From Sagittula salina (GTDB lineage Bacteria; Pseudomonadota; Alphaproteobacteria; Rhodobacterales; Rhodobacteraceae): a stretch of DNA of 64,000 nucleotides. Numbering within the stretch: position 1 is the stretch's first letter; every line of letters starts with the position of its first letter. Positions 62,460 through 64,000 of the stretch are shown here, in pieces. The position numbers and the translations under genes are program-made. The notes below the pieces were generated by a model. That model did no database searches. It had not been told where the DNA came from and was given only the letters and a program-made list of their open reading frames with translations. Where the stretch lies: positions 186,001 to 250,000 of the forward strand of contig NZ_JAGISH010000007.1 in NCBI RefSeq assembly GCF_017813235.1. Direction: 5' to 3'.

Positions 62460-64000
62460 ATGACCGCGACACAGACCGCGTCCCTGCCGCGCTGGGCGCG
62501 ATTGCCGCTTGCGCTGGTTTGTGGCCTCGCCATGGGCCTTGCCGCCGCGCCGTGGAACCTGTGGTATCTGGGTTTTGCGGGACTCGTCGGAGCTTTCTGG
62601 CTGGCCGGGGTCGCGCCGAAGGGGGTCAGGTCCGCCGGCACCGGCTGGATGGTCGGGCTTGGCTATTTCGGGTTTTCCATGGGCTGGATCGTAGAGCCCT
62701 TCATGGTCGACCCGGCAGAGACGGGATGGATGGCGCCTTTTGGCCTGTTGGGCCTTGGCGGCGGGCTGGCGCTGTTCTGGGCGCTGGCGTTCTGGGCGGC
62801 TGGCCACCTGCGGCGCTGGCATATGCCCGCGCTGGTGATCGCCTGGACGGCGGCGGAACTGGCGCGGGGCTACGTGCTGACGGGGTTGCCCTGGGGGCTG
62901 ATCGGCTATCTCTGGCTGCCGGTGCCGCCGATCCAGTGGGTGTCCTTGGTGGGACCCTATGGGCTGACCTTCCTGACGCTGGCCGCCGCGGGCCTGCTGG
63001 CAGAGGCGCTGCCGCGTCCCGGGGCTTTCAGGCAGGCGCCGCGTCCGTGGCCCGCCAGAATGGGATTTGCACCGGGGATCGTCCTGGGACTCGCGCTGCT
63101 GGCGGCGCTGTTTGGCGGGGGCCGGGCGCTGGTGCCGCCGGTGCAGGACCTGGACGGACGGCCCGTGGTGCGGCTGGTGCAGCCCAACGCGCCGCAGCAT
63201 CTGAAATGGCGGCGCGACATGGTCCCGGTCTACTACCAGCGGCAGATGGACTACACCGGCGCTCCGGCGGAGGAGGGCCGTGAACCGGCGCTGATCGTCT
63301 GGCCGGAAACCGCGCTGCCGATGCTGTTGCACGACGCCTCCGACGCGCTGAGCCAGATCAGCCTTCTGGCAGGGAAGGCGCAGGTGGTCGTGGGCCTTCA
63401 GCGCGAGGAGGACGGCGCGTGGTACAACATGCTGGCGCTGATGGGGCCGAACGGTACCCTCCGGCAGGTCTATGACAAATACCACCTCGTGCCCTTCGGG
63501 GAATACATGCCCGCCGCCGCGCTGTTCGCGAAGTTCAACATCCTTGGCCTCGCGTCGCGGGCCGAGGGGGGCTATACGCCGGGCAGCGGGCCGATGTTGC
63601 TGGGGCTGGGCGGCACGCTTGGCACCGCGCTGCCGCTGATCTGCTACGAGGCGGTGTTTCCGCAGGACGTGCATGCGGCCCCGGCCCGGCCCGACATGCT
63701 GTTGCAGATCACCAATGATGCGTGGTTCGGCAGCTTCTCGGGCCCTTACCAGCATCTTGCCCAGGCGCGCATCCGCGCCATCGAGCAGGGGCTGCCCATG
63801 GTACGCGCCGCCAACACCGGCGTGTCGGCGGTGATCGACGGGGCGGGGCGGGTGCTGGCTGAAATCCCGCTGAACCGGGAGGGATACCTGGATACGCCGT
63901 TGCCGCCGCCGATGCGTCTGACTGTTTACTCAAAATCAGGAGATTTGCCGGTACTGCTGATGTTGTTCGTCCTGGCAGGCCTGCTTTGGCGGCCTGCGCG
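62460..64000 (+). CDS. lnt: Apolipoprotein N-acyltransferase (3' end cut by window)
   Basis: Open from ATG at 62460 to the window end (513 codons, no stop). About six to seven membrane segments, then a nitrilase domain with the catalytic triad: Glu in LIVWPETALPMLL, Lys in VYDKYHLVPFGEYMP, Cys in LPLICYEAVFPQ. A last membrane segment (LLMLFVLAGLLW) begins near the end, so only a few residues are missing. It adds the third acyl chain to lipoproteins; this genome segment encodes several. Confidence 0.95.
   Translation, partial: MTATQTASLPRWARLPLALVCGLAMGLAAAPWNLWYLGFAGLVGAFWLAGVAPKGVRSAGTGWMVGLGYFGFSMGWIVEPFMVDPAETGWMAPFGLLGLGGGLALFWALAFWAAGHLRRWHMPALVIAWTAAELARGYVLTGLPWGLIGYLWLPVPPIQWVSLVGPYGLTFLTLAAAGLLAEALPRPGAFRQAPRPWPARMGFAPGIVLGLALLAALFGGGRALVPPVQDLDGRPVVRLVQPNAPQHLKWRRDMVPVYYQRQMDYTGAPAEEGREPALIVWPETALPMLLHDASDALSQISLLAGKAQVVVGLQREEDGAWYNMLALMGPNGTLRQVYDKYHLVPFGEYMPAAALFAKFNILGLASRAEGGYTPGSGPMLLGLGGTLGTALPLICYEAVFPQDVHAAPARPDMLLQITNDAWFGSFSGPYQHLAQARIRAIEQGLPMVRAANTGVSAVIDGAGRVLAEIPLNREGYLDTPLPPPMRLTVYSKSGDLPVLLMLFVLAGLLWRPA

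Overview
The window reads as a chromosomal segment of a high-GC alphaproteobacterium of the Rhodobacterales (roseobacter group). The evidence is gene content and order: irr next to fabA, a putA/Lrp divergent pair, xre-sdhE, miaB...phoH-ybeY-corC-lnt, RTX proteins, a BTAD/TPR regulator, tandem DUF1194 proteins and a PetP/LdtR-like MarR regulator. No plasmid or prophage backbone is seen. All functions are inferred from reading the sequence; no search was run.

Layout. (1) 1-6 kb: the 5' part of an RTX protein, a BTAD/TPR regulator, a candidate structured small RNA ending in an intrinsic terminator, a vanadium-haloperoxidase-like protein that seems to have lost a vanadate ligand, a small cytochrome c and an HExxH lipoprotein. 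(2) 6.3-23.5 kb: a catabolic cluster. A long plus-strand operon encodes a Gfo/Idh oxidoreductase, a CoA-transferase, a crotonase, an aldehyde dehydrogenase, a CUT1 sugar-type ABC importer, two GMC oxidoreductases, a Dabb protein and a LacI regulator. A short minus-strand operon holds a fumarate-reductase-like flavoprotein and a frameshifted Gfo/Idh gene. Copies of the palindrome ATGGAACGTTCCAT sit in both outer promoter regions, so the LacI protein probably controls the whole cluster. The substrate is unknown. The enzyme set fits alcohol to aldehyde to acid to acyl-CoA chemistry on an imported polyol- or sugar-like compound.

(3) 23.6-30 kb: parE, a low-GC membrane protein, folA, and a thymidylate synthase gene destroyed by a 2,182-bp insertion. 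The insertion has 8-bp terminal inverted repeats and a 6-bp target duplication. It carries its own full-length, different thyA plus IS3 and IS5 family debris. The native thyA has since gained a frameshift and a nonsense codon, so this looks like thymidylate synthase replacement in progress. (4) 30-35 kb: a surface-lipoprotein/SLAM-like outer-membrane pair, gloA, two DUF1194 proteins and a MarR regulator. (5) 35-47 kb: housekeeping genes (sdhE, aatA, suhB, rhomboid, putA and its Lrp regulator) and a secreted beta-helix/RTX protein.

(6) 47-54 kb: tRNA-Leu(TAA), irr, and the unsaturated fatty acid genes fabA...fabB-fabI. A 3.2-kb block with a small secreted protein and phoX, preceded by a candidate Pho box, separates fabA from fabB. 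(7) 54-64 kb: a frameshifted lipoprotein, an FNR-like reductase, a glycosyltransferase-like protein, miaB, two envelope proteins sharing an unfamiliar cysteine motif, and phoH-ybeY-corC-lnt, with lnt cut by the window end.
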